Below are positions 11,338 through 23,423 of a stretch of DNA of 64,000 nt, piece after piece. Under the pieces are notes generated by a model, which saw nothing but the letters and a program-made list of their open reading frames with translations, was not told the origin of the DNA and ran no database searches. The stretch comes from Elmis aenea (lineage: Eukaryota > Arthropoda > Insecta > Coleoptera > Elmidae): contig OX393580.1 in the NCBI GenBank assembly GCA_947652605.1, positions 16,078,159 through 16,142,158 on the forward strand, written 5' to 3'. How positions within the stretch are numbered: the stretch's first letter is position 1; each line of letters starts with the position of its first letter. Made by a program: the position numbers and the translations under genes.

Positions 11338-12140
11338 CAACGAAAAATAAAAAAAATAATCTACATCGAGAAAACTTTCAATTATTCTGTTTACTAAACT
11401 CAAACTTTGCTGGCAACTCTGTATGCATGCACCAACATATTTTAAACTACACAAGTTTTTGACGTGAAGTATTGTACGGTGCGGTTGACAAATGTAAAAT
11501 ATTTCGTTTATCAGGACGACACACATACGTACAATATAAACCAAGATACGGTACACGAGACAACTGTAATCTTTAAACGCAATAATAAAGCAAAGTTAGT
11601 TGTTGATTTAGTGCCGGATGATGAGCCTGTATGATGATGGATGTTGGTAATAACCGCAGGTACTACATTCAGTACACAAATTGAATCCACTGTTGCCTTA
11701 TACATCGCCCTAATACTCATTTTCTGTGCGGAAATATGACAACAATAGTTATTTCCGTCTTGACATAGTTTAAGGCAGGCGAGTCACTCAACATTCAGAT
11801 CCAGCGGTTCAACATATATAAAACATAATAACCCACACGTACACACGAATAAATTTTCGTATACGCGGACGTTCAAAAACGAATAAACAACAAGAAACAC
11901 CGAAAAACGAGCGAGACAAACTTTAAATTCAAACTACAGAATAAAAAATCTACACTCTGTCTTTTCACGCTGAAGTGAACTTTTTAGTTTGTAATTACTT
12001 TACCAACGAACCTGAACAGTTCAAAATCTCTAGAGGATCATGATCGTCACTCATTTTTGTCTGTTTTATTTCACTTACAACATCCAACATATAAACGCCA
12101 TTAGAAAAAAAAAACAACAACATATAAATGACAATAGCAT
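11338..12140. other. No gene recognised
   Basis: Unique AT-rich DNA. Two minus-strand frames (11293-11556, 11511-11720) lack motifs. CATATATAAAAC near 11814 is TATA-like, but no transcription unit can be attached to it. Confidence 0.4.
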
Positions 12141-12148
12141 GTTAAAAT

Positions 12149-12532
12149 CAGGGGTTTGGAACAGTCCAATTTTTTAATTGCTCCGTTCCAGCTCCGCTCC
12201 GGCATCCAAATGCCTGCTCCTGCTCCGCTCCATGCTCCAAATATTGTTAACATTTTTAAGAAAAGTTCTTTAATAAAAAATTGGTTTTTAAAAACAAAGT
12301 TTTAATTGTATCGGATAAGTGGAAGTTGGTCAAAAATTACAATATTTGACCCTATTAAACAAGTGAAGTTAAATTAATGTTTGGAAGAACAAATTATTGA
12401 TATTCAAATGTTAGAAAAACGACAAAAAGAGTAGTTTTTTTTTAAATTTTACGTAACAAGCTGGAGCAGTGGAGCAATCAAAATTAGTTGCTCTAGACTC
12501 CGCTCCAGCTCCGGGCCAAAACCAAACCCCTG
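12149..12532. mobile_element. hAT-type MITE with 8-bp target duplication
   Basis: GTTAAAAT flanks both sides (12141-12148 and 12533-12540), a perfect 8-bp duplication as made by hAT transposases. Ends are CAGGGGTTTGG and CCAAACCCCTG. Subterminal GCTCCGCTCCAGCTCCG-like hexamer repeats occur near both ends in inverse orientation. The 384-bp interior is AT-rich and non-coding. It belongs to the widespread group of GCTCC/GGAGC-rich non-autonomous hAT elements. Confidence 0.9.
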
Positions 12533-12540
12533 GTTAAAAT

Positions 12541-13384
12541 ATTCAGAAAGATCACGATATGAATCAGAATTAAAAACTACGCACGACTTATTAATTTTCG
12601 CGAACAGATTTTCAGTTAAAAAGGACAAAAATTTCATCCAAACACAACATTGTAAATTAATAGATTAAACATTTCAATCCGTCTTTGGCCACTAGTGATT
12701 ACCTGCAAACCACAATCTTGCATTATGCCAAGATTAACTTGATTAATGAGTTAGGATTTACTTTGTTATTGCCTAATTAACGACATTTGATCTAAAAAAA
12801 AAGGGACGTATAAATCGCTGCCAAGTAGGTTTTATTTGCAGTCTTTGCCTGTACAGGGCACCGTTTAGTCTGAACTGATTTGTAATCTAATTTTGAAGGT
12901 ATGGATTGAGCTATGGGAACTGCGCAAACAGACAGAACAAACAGAATATCTGACAATAAATCACTATTGCTGCTCCAAATTAACGTATAATTGTATCAAT
13001 CAATAAACATCGTAGTATTAATTCCAGTTTACAGAAGCCATTAGCGGTTACGACCTTTGTACATGTCAACATCTTTCACCGGCAGAAATTACAAGACATT
13101 ATGTGCGTTCTAAATCCATATTAGCTTTAATTCGTTGGCTAAGCATGTAGGTACGTGTTAATTGTAATATATTAGTTATAAAGCCTATTAAATTTGATAA
13201 GCTAATAAAGGTGCATTAACCTAAACTGCTGACCGTAACACTCACTCCTAGCTAGCACTATAGGTAATATATTTATATAACCCTTCCTCACCTACTATAA
13301 GATATGAAATTATAACACACTGTGTTTTATAGAGGCTATTAAATAAATTGCAACGTAGTTAAAGTTTAGCTAAATATTTTTAGA
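12541..13384. other. No gene recognised
   Basis: Unique AT-rich DNA. No open frame above background and no repeat boundary. Confidence 0.45.
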
Positions 13385-14960
13385 AACAGGGATGCGCAAA
13401 AGTATGGAAACAGGCAAATATCTAGAATACTATTGTTGATATAACAATGAAATTTTGTATCTGAGCGTTATGGTATTTTTCAAATTTGATGAAAATATTA
13501 AGGTTGCAATACGACTTCCGGTTCAACCGGAAACGGACTCAAACTTTAAAATAGAACACCCTGTATATTTTTACATTTTTGGATTCCTCTTAAAGTTTAC
13601 TTTAAAAAATGTATGAGGTTATATGGGTCTAAAGTCAACCGTTTTCTTAACATTTACATTTTTATGAAAATTTGGAGCGATACAGCACTTTCAATTTGTT
13701 TTGATATTTAAGTTATTTAAACAGGCAGTAGAATTTCGTTTGAAAGTTAGATTGACAATGGATTGTTTAATACTTTGCACTGGCTACATTTTGAAAATAT
13801 TATACAGGGTGTTTCTTACGCTTGGACAAACTCGTGAAACTTTAAACATCGATAACTCATTTTTCTTAATATACAACACCCTATATGTTTTTACATGGTC
13901 TTGTAGAAAATTTGATTGTCTTTCAAAAACATTAAACATGTTTTATACCTAAAACTGATATTTTACGAGATTTTCGAGTAGGCTATGAAGGTAGACAGCG
14001 GTAACTTTGAAACAATCAGGGCCACAATATTTTTCATACAATTGATTTTGATCGTTTGCAAAGTCTTGAAAACCGATTGATAATGTATTGAGTACGCGAA
14101 AAGAACGCTGATTAAACAAAAGTCACTGACTAGTGCTATATTTAAATTTAAAAAAAAAAACGGTAAGTGTTGAAACCGTTTCCGGTTCAACCGAAAATCA
14201 TACTGTGGAAACAAAAAAAAAATGGTTTATAGGATTTTGTAATAATTGTCCCATCACATAGGTCCAATGAATAAATGCATAATTCTAATAAACTTCGATT
14301 TAAACGAAAACATGGTAAAATTACATCCACAATACAACAAAATCCGAAAATTTGTAAGGAAAAGAAAATATTATAACTTTCTTGTTTTTATCTTTCAAAT
14401 GTTTCAAAATTACTCCTGTCTACCTTCATAGCCTACTCGAAAATATTACTTTGCTCGAATAATTTACAATAAATTCGCGATAACTCGAAAAATATTAGTT
14501 TTAGGTATGAAACGTGGTGAATGTTTTTGAAAGACAATCAAATTTTCTACAAGACCATGTAAAAACAAATAGGGTGTTGTATTTAAGAAAATTGAGTTAT
14601 CGATGTTTAAAGTTTGGTAAGTTTGACCAAGCGTAAAAAACACCCTGTATAATATTTTGAAAATGTAGCTAGTGCAAATGGTTAATTAATCAATTGTTAA
14701 TCTAATTTTTAAACGAAACTTTACTGCCTTTTTAAATAACTTAAATGTTAAAAAAAATGAAAGAGCGGTATCGCTCAAAATTTTCATAAAAATGTAAATT
14801 TTACGAAAACGCTTGACTTTAGACCCATATAACCTTATACATTTTTTAAAGTAAATTTTAAGAGAAATTTAAAAATTTAAAAATAAACAGTATGTTTTAT
14901 TTAAAATTTCAAAGTTTTAGTCCGTTTCCGGTTTAACCGGAAGTCGTATTACAATCTTAA

Positions 14961-16669
14961 CCCTCGTGCGTTGTTCGGGTCTTTTTTGACCCAAAGCCAA
15001 ACTTATTTCTTCTTAACATTTTATTCAGGCATCTGGTGTAGCTGAGGTTTCTTGACTTTGTTTTTAACGTTAGTAGCTCTCGTTTTCAGTTTGTCTTTAT
15101 TATAAACATATAGATTTTTATGGTATAAATATTTTCACACCTAGGATGTTCGGGTCAGTTTTGTCCTATAATGAAATAACACTATGATTCAGACGATTTA
15201 CGTGCTTGGGATTACTGATTTTAGCAGGTGTTTTCAAATCTAAAAATGAATCTACTGAAAGTTTATGGGACGCAGAAAAAGGAAGAAGCATTTTTCGCGC
15301 GACAATAATGTCTCTGGAATATTTCAAAAAAATTTCAAGGATTATAAGATTTGACAATAGGGAAACCAGAGTTGAAAGAAGAAGACGTGATAAATTTGCG
15401 CTAATTAGAGATGTTTGGACCAAATGGGTAGAAATTTTGCCGAATTTGTTCAATCCCTATGCTTATGTCACGGTTGATGAACAATTAGTAGGATTTATGG
15501 GTAGGTGCCCATTTAGGCAGTATATGCCAAAAAAAACTGCAAGATATGGATTTAAATTTTGGGTTTTATGTGATAATAAAACGTCATATGTATAGAATGT
15601 TCAACCCTACACTGGTAAAACTCCAGGTGAACCCAGGGAAATAAATCAGGGAATGAGAGTTGTACTTGACTTATGTCAAGGTTTGAAAAGACATAATCTT
15701 ACTTGCGACAATTTTTTTACATCGCATCAACTTGGACAAATGTTGCTACAAAGGAATATTACAATGATTGGTACCCTACGAAAAAAACAAACCGTCTATT
15801 CCACCAGTATTGTTGCAAACAAAAAATGTTCCTAATATGACTTCAAAATTTGCGTTTACATCTTTGGTAGCATACATACCGGAAAAATCAAATAAATGCG
15901 TCGTATTACAAAGTACATTACATTCTGATAAATCAGTATCTGACGGACCAGGTAAAAAGCCTACAATTATTCTGGATTACAATCGAACAAAAAATTCTGT
16001 TAATACAATGGACAAAGCAGTTGCCTGCTACTCAACAAAAAAAAAAACAAACCGATGGCCAATGATAGTATTTTTACAATATTCTTGACATATCTGCGTA
16101 CAATGCGTATGTTTTATATACCCAGGCCAATAATACCTGGAGAGTGAAAGATACTAGGAGACGCAGACTCTTTTTGGAAAATCTCGGGATGTCGATGGTG
16201 AAGATTAAAATTGAAAGGCGAACTCATCTTCCGAGAGCCAGGGGAGCAAAAAACGTAATTGAAAAATTCAAATCTGCAGTACACCCCACACCTGATGACA
16301 ATGCAGCTTCTACGAGTATTACAACCCAAGCCAAAAAAAGAGGTAGATGCCATTTGTGTTCAGAAACAGATAACAAAAGTTCAAATTTATGCACAAAGTG
16401 TCAAAAATACTGTTGCAAGAAACATTTGGTGCAAATCTGCAAACAGTGTGTGAAATAAGATTGTTTATTTTTATTTTATATTAGGAGCAAATGTCCAGAA
16501 ATTATTTTTTATTTATTACATGACTTTTTATACACAAGTAAGTAAGTATGATACCTGTTAACATACTTAATTTGTAAATTGCATTAGTATTACAATGGTT
16601 TTAGCAGCTATGGGTCATTTTGGACCCGAGCACCTTATGGATGTAGCGGTAATGAACAACGCAGCAGGG
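14961..16669 (+). mobile_element. Degraded piggyBac element with TTAA duplications
   Basis: TTAA occurs at 14957-14960 and 16670-16673. Terminal repeats are CCCTCGTGCGTTGTTC at the left and the inverse of CCCTGCTGCGTTGTTC at the right. Subterminal GTTCGGGTC-TTTTTT-GACCC pairs with GGGTC-TTTT-GGACCCGA near the right end. The 1.7-kb span and internal transposase relic suggest a nearly full-length copy lacking only part of the N-terminal coding. It landed in the right arm of palindromic element C, so it is the younger insertion. Sharp ends with decayed coding suggest the protein decayed without selection after insertion. Confidence 0.93.
15200..16458 (+). pseudogene. piggyBac-like transposase (DDE_Tnp_1_7), multiple breaks
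   Basis: Three plus frames together cover most of a piggyBac-family transposase. The first, to a stop at 15592, has NESTESLWDAEKGRSIF, MSLEYFKKISRIIRFD and the first catalytic aspartate region VTVDEQLVGFMGRCPFR. After the stop the same frame continues with the second aspartate in LTCDNFFTSHQLG. A frameshift near 15780 leads to the third aspartate region NSVNTMDKAVACYS and to NRWPMIVF. Another shift near 16075-16100 leads to TRRRRLFLENLGMS. The end is a Cys/His-rich finger (CHLCSE, CTKCQKYCCKKHL, CKQCVK), the C-terminal domain piggyBac uses for end binding. All three catalytic aspartates persist, but at least one stop and two frameshifts make it dead. The extreme N-terminus is not visible. Confidence 0.9.
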
Positions 16670-16786
16670 TTAATATTTTCATCGAATCCGAAAAATACCA
16701 TAACGCTTAGAAAAAAAATTTCATTATTATATCTGCATTAGTATTCTAGATATATGTCTGTTTCCATACTTTTGCGCAACACTGTA

Positions 16787-17738
16787 TAATTAACTCTAAA
16801 CGTTAGTTATTTGTGTACAACTGTCGAATTGGGATTTTAGGACACGTTTTTGTAACCACCAAGAAGAAAAACACATTTAATTTGAAATATAGTGATCGGA
16901 AGATCCCAGCAAAATCGTAATGATTCGAAAGAGGCAGCGGTTAGGAGATCTAAAAAGTTTCTAATCCGAAACTTACACAGAGTCAGAAAAGTCCGAGTTG
17001 TAAAACAGTTTTTAAATTGGACTTGTCGTAATCCCGGTGCTTACGGATTTTGCCCGGGAAGTGATAACTGCCGAGATAAGACAAGGTACGACAATGGCCG
17101 GGATTAATGCGTTATTTACAAAAGAAAACTTCTGCGATACCAAATTAATTCGTTTTCAGCAATTTCAGCTGAAAAGTTTTTCTTTTCGCTGTCGCTCATT
17201 CAATCGCTGCGTCGTTCTGCAAGAAAACTAATCACATAAGATTTATTGGCCAAGGAGAAGTTCTGTTGTGTTGAATGAGAACTTGGAATATCATTGTTTC
17301 TAATGCTGAACAAATCAAAGGCACGCCGCGATAAATAATACGACACGGACAATGCGCAAATCAATAACAATTTTAACGACAAAATAGATAAAATGAAAGA
17401 ATTTTAAATTTGCACTTCTAAGTAAGTTTGACTGGATTTTTGTAATCTCCTAATCAATCTACGGTAATATTATAGAGGGTGCATTGTTACTAAAGTATAT
17501 AGTTGCAAAGTAATTCGCATTTAAAATTTTTATCTGTACACCACCAGGCACCTCCACCAAATTTGCTGTAAATAGGTTTATTCCATCAGCTATTTGGACG
17601 ATCCAGTAAATGGTTACGAGTGTGCGCAGTATCAATATCGCGTTCCATCACAGTCTCTGACAGTTCACCGGACGGTCAGTAATCCGTTCCATGAACTCTA
17701 AAAATAATTCATGAAAGGGTTTGGGGACGATCAGAACA
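16787..17738. other. No gene recognised
   Basis: Unique DNA. Frames at 16892-17107 and 17037-17231 overlap and show no motif. GTTCCATGAACTC-like inverted words near 17690 may be the edge of an unrecognised repeat. Confidence 0.4.
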
Positions 17739-17741
17739 GTA

Positions 17742-18621
17742 CCGTAAACCGGGGCTACTTTGACATAGTTTTGAAGGTTTTTCCAAGGTAACTTTTTTAT
17801 TTTTTGATTAAATGATCTGGAATAAAGTCCATCGTAACAATAGAACCTTCCACTATATATTCCCCACGTAAAATTGCTTCTGGGAGGTAAAACAAAACTT
17901 TAAAAAAATATTTAATTTGGTGTCAAAGTAACCCCGAGTGTGGGGCTACTTTAACATTGCAATTAATTTAATTATAAGTCGAAGAACGACTACAGTGGGG
18001 GTTTCTTTGACATCTTAATATTTAAAAAAAAACTATTTTTTATAACCAGAACATGAGTTAAAGGCTTATTAATTTCAAAATACTTGGCATAAATCGTATT
18101 TTTAATAAAAGTTTAACGTTATTTTAATAAAATGTATAAAAAATAAACAAAATCCTTTAGGTTGCTTTCTAAACACTAGGTATTAAAAATATATTTTTCT
18201 TCAGAAGCAAATTAACACAAAATAAAATACTTATACTGGGTAAGGCTATATACATTTAGGTACCTATTAAATTAAACGAAAGTTGCCGGTTTTGAAAACA
18301 GGTTTATTCTTAATAAAATTCTTTAATTTTCAAAACCAGCAATTTTCGTTTAATTTAACCCAATCAAGCAACAGGAAAAACCAACTTTATCTATAGGTAT
18401 TAATTAAAGCTTAAGATAATTTTTAAAAAGTAAATATTTCTGTAGATGACACACTTCTACTAATTAGATAACATATACTATATAGGTAGGTATGTTCTAT
18501 GGGAAGAATACACATAAAATACGTAAATGTAAAAACATAAACACAAAATATTAATAGCGAAAAGTCACACCCCAGAGTATGTCAAAGTTACCCCCAAAGT
18601 CAAAGTAGCCCCGGTTTACGG
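17742..18621. mobile_element. Long MITE with CCGTAAACCGGGGCTACTTTGAC ends
   Basis: TA at 17740-17741 and 18622-18623 flanks ends that are inverse complements (CCGTAAACCGGGGCTACTTT at the left). The TIR core recurs internally in degenerate form (GGGGCTACTTTAACATTGC near 17942, GGGGGTTTCTTTGACATC near 17997 and inverse copies near 18590), so the element carries subterminal repeats of its own end. It is 880 bp and non-coding. TA duplication suggests Tc1/mariner/pogo-type mobilisation; the family is not assigned. Confidence 0.82.
18269..18356. repeat. Internal hairpin in the 17742 MITE
   Basis: Arms of about 30 bp (AAATTAAACGAAAGTTGCCGG with its inverse GCAATTTTCGTTTAATTT) flank a 28-bp loop. 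This could be a nested small palindrome or a structural part of the MITE. Confidence 0.75.
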
Positions 18622-18623
18622 TA

Positions 18624-18996
18624 CATAAGACGAATTGTTGCCGGGATTTTCAGACGCATGCGCTGTTCATAACTAACGTGAGCTCAGGTAGCTATGCATC
18701 GCTCTCCCTATTCCATTTAGTACTAGATTCTTAAGGTGTTTACCTTAGCGATGCGTACATTTGTATGAACCCAATAGACGCAAATGTCATTTACAGTTAG
18801 GCCAGTCGTAAAAGCGTTCCAACAACGGCTAATACTGGCCAATACATTTATGAGTACATAGTTCACGCATGGGAATAAAACAGTTCATGCATTGATTCAT
18901 GGATTGGTTTTAAACGGCTTGTTGGAACAAACCTTACATAAAATCGAAAATGGACAAATATTTCTGGTTCTAATACCCAAAGATAAAATTTTGATT
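18624..18996. other. No gene recognised
   Basis: Unique DNA between two repeats. No supported feature. Confidence 0.4.
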
Positions 18997-19075
18997 GAAA
19001 GTAAATATTCTTCTTTTATCTGATATTTTTTTTAAATGCATCAAAATGCATAATTACTTCAATGCAAAACGGATT

Positions 19076-19360
19076 TTCAAGATAAAATCAGAAGATCTTG
19101 TTCCAGCAAGACGGCTGCCTCGCGCATTTCGCTTAGATGTTAAAAAAATTTTAAATGATTTCTTTTCAAATCGTTGGATTGGTAGAGGTGGTGTCATAAA
19201 CTGGCCAGGCAGATTAACGGGCTTAACACTTTGTGACTTTTTTCTATGGGGCCCCATCAAAAGTAAAATTTACAAAAGACGCCGCCCAAATATTAATTTT
19301 CTGAAGAAAGCAATAGTTGCAGAATTCGAATTAATTATAATAGACTGGGGTATTGTCTAA
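19076..19360 (+). pseudogene. C-terminal fragment of a mariner-like (DUF4817/DDE) transposase
   Basis: The plus frame reads VKKILNDFFSNRWIGRGG, then INWPGRLTGLTLCDFFLWG, then IKSKIYKRRRPNINFLKKAI. This is the WP.RSPDLTP.DFFLWG..K..VY segment of the same transposase class as at 3405, here with RSPDLTP changed to GRLTGLT, so the conserved aspartate of that motif is lost while the following D (CDFF) remains. The upstream D and the N-terminal domain are missing, and the frame ends after about 50 residues of helical tail. Confidence 0.75.
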
Positions 19361-19489
19361 TTCAAAATGGAGGGTAATTTAAATATTTATTACAAATTTA
19401 TTTTATAATCTCTAAGGTATAAGCAGTTTCTTTTGTCTATAAATATTTTTAAATTATACTGGCAGAAGTTTCAGGTCTGTTATTAAAAT

Positions 19490-19716
19490 GAACAGCAAAC
19501 AAATCTGTCTCTCCTCGCAAACTATGGCCACTGTAAAAACTGTTACCATAAAAACTTTCTTTATTATTGACTTGTGAAATAAGTTTTAAATAAAATGATT
19601 TATTTAACTATTCTTTATATTTTTGACACGTTATTGGGTTGAACAGCAAACAATTATCTCACTCTTCGCAAGCTGTGGCCGTTGTGGAGGGTTTTTACCA
19701 TGTAAATTCTTTCTTC
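19490..19716 (+). repeat. Direct repeat, two diverged copies about 151 bp apart
   Basis: GAACAGCAAACAA starts at 19490 and 19641. Each is followed by CTC-C-TCGCAA-CT-TGGCC and a TTACCAT/AAATTCTTTCTT tail. Divergence suggests an old duplication. No coding. Confidence 0.7.
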
Positions 19717-19765
19717 ATTGCAGTAATTATTCATTTTGATGCATTTAAAAAGAATATTTGCTTGA

Positions 19766-22130
19766 TGTGACGTTAATAATTAATTCAATTGACAGACAAA
19801 TACTGTCAAAACTGACGTTTACTGAAAATCGCAGCTTTTCAGATTGAAAATATCGTCAAATTTTAGATCAATATTTCAAGTTAAAAATCGCACCTTTAGT
19901 CTTAACACTAGTGCCATTAAATGCACAATAATTTTATCTTTCCGTTTGTACTTACCTTAGTATAAGTTGAATTGGCGAGCAGAAATCCACGAAAACGTTC
20001 AAAAAAATGTTTAATTTCCATGTTCGAGCTTGCAAGTGAACAAGGATTAGATTGTAAAGATATTAAATTAGGCACATTTTGCTGTTTTAAAAAAAATTAA
20101 AGAGAACATTACCAGTAAAAAATTAAAGCAATATTTATGCAGTGATTTAAAAAAAAAACAAAAATTAATACTGCGTTCTCTACTGCTTATTCCGCGTTAA
20201 TTGCGCTGTATTTGTGCATATTTTTTTGTATGTAAAGTGCCGATACATTAACTAAAATGACCGATCGTTTCGTTAGCTTCGTATCATTCTAACAGATCAG
20301 GGCTGGCTTATCCTAATCTGATCCTACGCTAGTTCGATTCTATTCCACGCCATTGTGTACTGGTGGGCTTACTACAACTTTAGACGTATCAAATAACAGT
20401 CGAGTAGAGGATAACATACAGGATTTTAGTTTCAAAAGCTCTCATTCTCTGATTCAGCACAGTTAGTTAAAGTTTCAATTACTACATCTAAGCAAGGTGT
20501 TCTGTTTCTTTTTCGGCAAACGCATTAAATCCGAAAATACTTGGCTTGGAAAACACAACACGTAAAACAAAAATTAAAAGCGCCTTTTTTGCCTTTACAA
20601 GAGTAACAACAAATAATGTTTAATACATTATTATTAGATCCAGCAAAAGTGCAATAAATATATGTGTTTTTATTGATCAGTTTTGTATAACATTGCATCA
20701 ACGATATACAAAGTGTGTACAAATTGGGGACGATTTAAATGACACGTTGATACTTGCACAATTACAAATTAAAAACCTTATTAAAACATTTAGTTGAAGC
20801 ATCGGAATACCATTTTAAAAAGTACAAATTAGGCAACACCTTGTTAAAACTGCTGTTGTAAAATAAAATTTATCTCTGCAAAAATGGAACTACTTAGGCT
20901 AAAGTTGAATAAGAACACGCACCTAACTCGTTTTGTGCTGCTGCTACTGTATTAGTTCATCAATTTTATTTAAACTGATATACGACTGAGGTTAAACCTG
21001 TGAATGCACAAAGAGGGTAGAAAAATTGTCATAATTTTAATATTTACAGGAAATAGAAAACAAATTCTGTTGTAAAGCAAACACGCGCTTTTGAGGGTAC
21101 AACTTTTCAAGAATACGCATTTTGACGTACAAGAGCGCGCAAGCATTTAAATTTAAATTTAATACTAATAAAAAAACATTTTAACTCTTTATTTTACACA
21201 CAAAATTAACGGTTTTCACAAATGTATTGCCTTTTTTTTTGCAATAATCTGTACAGAGTTGCACTCCCTCTTAAAATAAGATATTTATACCTTGTAATTG
21301 CCATTTTAAACAATAACAACACCTGCTTCGGATTACCAAGAATTAACTGTTAAGAGGAATTTCTATTGTTTACATTTCCTTTAGCTGCAGATGACAAAAT
21401 CAGCTGTTAGTCGCCACTATTCACGAACTGAATGTGCATCTGTAGCACGCAGTTACTGTATCAAAACTTGCTTGCAAATAGAACACGCCCTATTGTATTT
21501 TCTGTACAAGAAACTGCATGGAACACTTGTACATGCAAGAAACTACACAGAATTTTGTACGAGAAACCTGTATGACACGATATAAGATTTTCTGTATAAG
21601 TAATATTTGGTACAAATTTCTATACAAAATCTTTCATCGTGTCACACGGGCTTAACACAGTTTTGTTTAGCTTCAGAACAATTTTTCCTTTTACTCGCTT
21701 TGCATTGGAAATTATTTACTTATTTAATACTTTCTTGGTGAGACTGCGCACTCCTTTACAACTACGCATTATCACCTTTTGTGATGAATACAAACAAAAT
21801 TTACAAACTTAAGGTTATGTAACTTTCAAACAATTAATTCGAAATAACTAGAAGTGCCAAAAAAATTCACAAGAATAATTGTTGATGAAATCCAGTAGTT
21901 ATCACTGTTTCTATATGCTAAATATATTACATTGACACAACTACGTCCCTAAAAATGGTACTTTTTTTGTCTGAGCACTCACAAGAGCAAAGTGTTTAAC
22001 TGCCGCTCAATTGTGATCAAAACAGGTTTGTAAAAATAGACATTTCACTAATATAAGTACACTTCTTAGTGCTCAACCCATTCATTGTCGCGTCATTTTT
22101 GTATGTCTGTGTCGGGTTTTTTGTCTTTAA
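19766..22130. other. No gene recognised
   Basis: About 2.4 kb. Near 21500-21650 there are several scattered TTGTAC/GTACAA and TGACACGAT/ATCGTGTCA words forming a loose inverted pair (about 21572-21585 with 21632-21645), perhaps a decayed Harbinger-like end. Nothing else is supported. Confidence 0.4.
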
Positions 22131-22136
22131 AAGAAA

Positions 22137-22565
22137 AATTCCGGTGGATGCGCCGGGTTAAAAATTAAGCTGATTGTAAGACAAGTTATTTATTATCTCT
22201 ATTATTAAGGGAGTTACAAAAAAAATTTTCCCACCAAAGTTGTTGGAATTTATTAGCTATATAACCTACAATTATTTTTAAATGCACAGAGTTTTTAGTT
22301 TTCGAGAATTACTATGCAACTTTATTATTTCAAATTGAACAATGCATATTTTTACGTTTTCTTGTAGATAAATTAATTGCCATTAAAAAATATAGTGCCT
22401 GTTTTTGTCTTAAGATAATATTTCTAGAGTTATTATTGTGGTGAATGCGTCAGGTCAAAAATTAAGCTAATTGTAAGACAAATTATTTATTATCTCTATT
22501 ATTAGGGTAGTTACAAAAAAGTTTTCTTTCACAAAAACTAATGGAAATCATGAGATACATAATCT
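22137..22565 (+). repeat. Two direct copies of a 130-bp unit (third copy inverted at 24943)
   Basis: Copies at 22137-22275 and 22437-22565 share AAAAATTAAGCT-ATTGTAAGAC and TTATTTATTATCTCTATTA. A third, inverted copy lies at 24943-25075. The three copies bracket the 22825 and 23424 repeats, so they may be remains of one larger inverted-repeat element into which others inserted. Confidence 0.7.
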
Positions 22566-22824
22566 AATTATACATTTGTTAAATGTTCATAGAATAAATT
22601 GCATAAAACTTTTCTACAAATCACGGTGGCTTTGTAAACCCAACTACAACTTTTTTTTCGATTATCTTCTGTTTTGTCTTTGACTGTGTGGATTTTTATT
22701 TTGTAATTAATTATTTGGAAGTACATATATAATTTTTTTAATAATTTGCATCTGATGGGCAGCCAATAACACATGCTTTGGTTACCAACACTTTGCGACG
22801 ATATTTGTGATATAAATTCATATA

Positions 22825-23200
22825 CAGGGTACAGATAACATTTTCAGCATGGATCTCGCTTATTATAAGAGATATAGGTTTGCTTAAATTAGATGAATTA
22901 TTCTTTAGTATTTATGAAAGGAGCTGTAATCTATTTTATAGTACTGTTTTGTAATTCGATGTCTTTATAGCAAATTTGTTATCATATAATTATAAGCAGA
23001 ATAAAAAATTTGACATTGAGATGCTACATTCTTTGCCATAGAAACTGTGTAAAAACGGATAGTTTTTATTCTTCATTGATTTGTTTTGGATTTTTGGTTG
23101 GTTTCTCAGCGGAACCATATTCTTTTAAATTTATTTTCATATTTCTGTAATTACGCGCACTATGTTGCCTTCTCTCGGGATGTGTATTTATTTACAAAAC
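22825..23200 (+). mobile_element. Internally deleted half copy of the 30481 family
   Basis: It starts CAGGGTACAGATAACATTTTC after TA and matches the left arm of the 30481-31986 element (ATCTCGCTTATTATAAGAGAT, TTAGATGAATTATTC). It then jumps to that element's central part (TTGTAATTCGATGTCTTTATAG, GATGCTACATTCTTTGCCATA). No right end is recognisable before another CAGGGT-like terminus at about 23336. Confidence 0.7.
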
Positions 23201-23423
23201 GAACATCCTATGCGAACTGTTCCTTATGTTCCGAGAAATACTAACTTTAGACGTAGGACATACAATTATTTTTTTTAAAATCAGCAAATAACGTATCTAC
23301 AAGCAAACGTAAAAATAGGTATGGGTACAGGGTAGAGGGTGTTCCATTTGAAATAGTAACGTTGCATATTGATTCTCGAATACTAAATAATCTGTACATT
23401 TAAATATAATTGTAGGTTATATA

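Larger units (their letters stand above)
13387..16784. mobile_element. Long palindromic element C, interrupted by piggyBac
   Basis: The left end CAGGGATGCGCAAAAGTATGG and the right end (inverse of CAGTGTTGCGCAAAAGTATGG, ending 16784 before TA) are inverses. Inside, the arms pair at GGTTCAACCGGAAACG, TGGGTCTAAAGTCAACCG, ACCATGTAAAAACA and CGAGTAGGCTATGAAGGTAG, with the axis near 14200. The right arm is cut by the 1709-bp piggyBac element at 14961; without it and one TTAA the unit is about 1.7 kb. No protein of its own is visible. A half copy of the same family lies at 44540-45030. Confidence 0.88.
18998..19765. mobile_element. Inverted-repeat-bounded unit with transposase fragment
   Basis: The left segment 18998-19070 (AAATGCATCAAAATGCATAA, TTACTTCAATGCAA) recurs inverted at 19713-19765. 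Between them lie a transposase relic and a direct repeat. The pairing is imperfect and no target duplication is evident, so the true ends are uncertain. Confidence 0.55.

Noticed and set aside
15166..15453. 95-codon minus-strand frame
   Set aside because: It is the antisense shadow of the piggyBac transposase relic.
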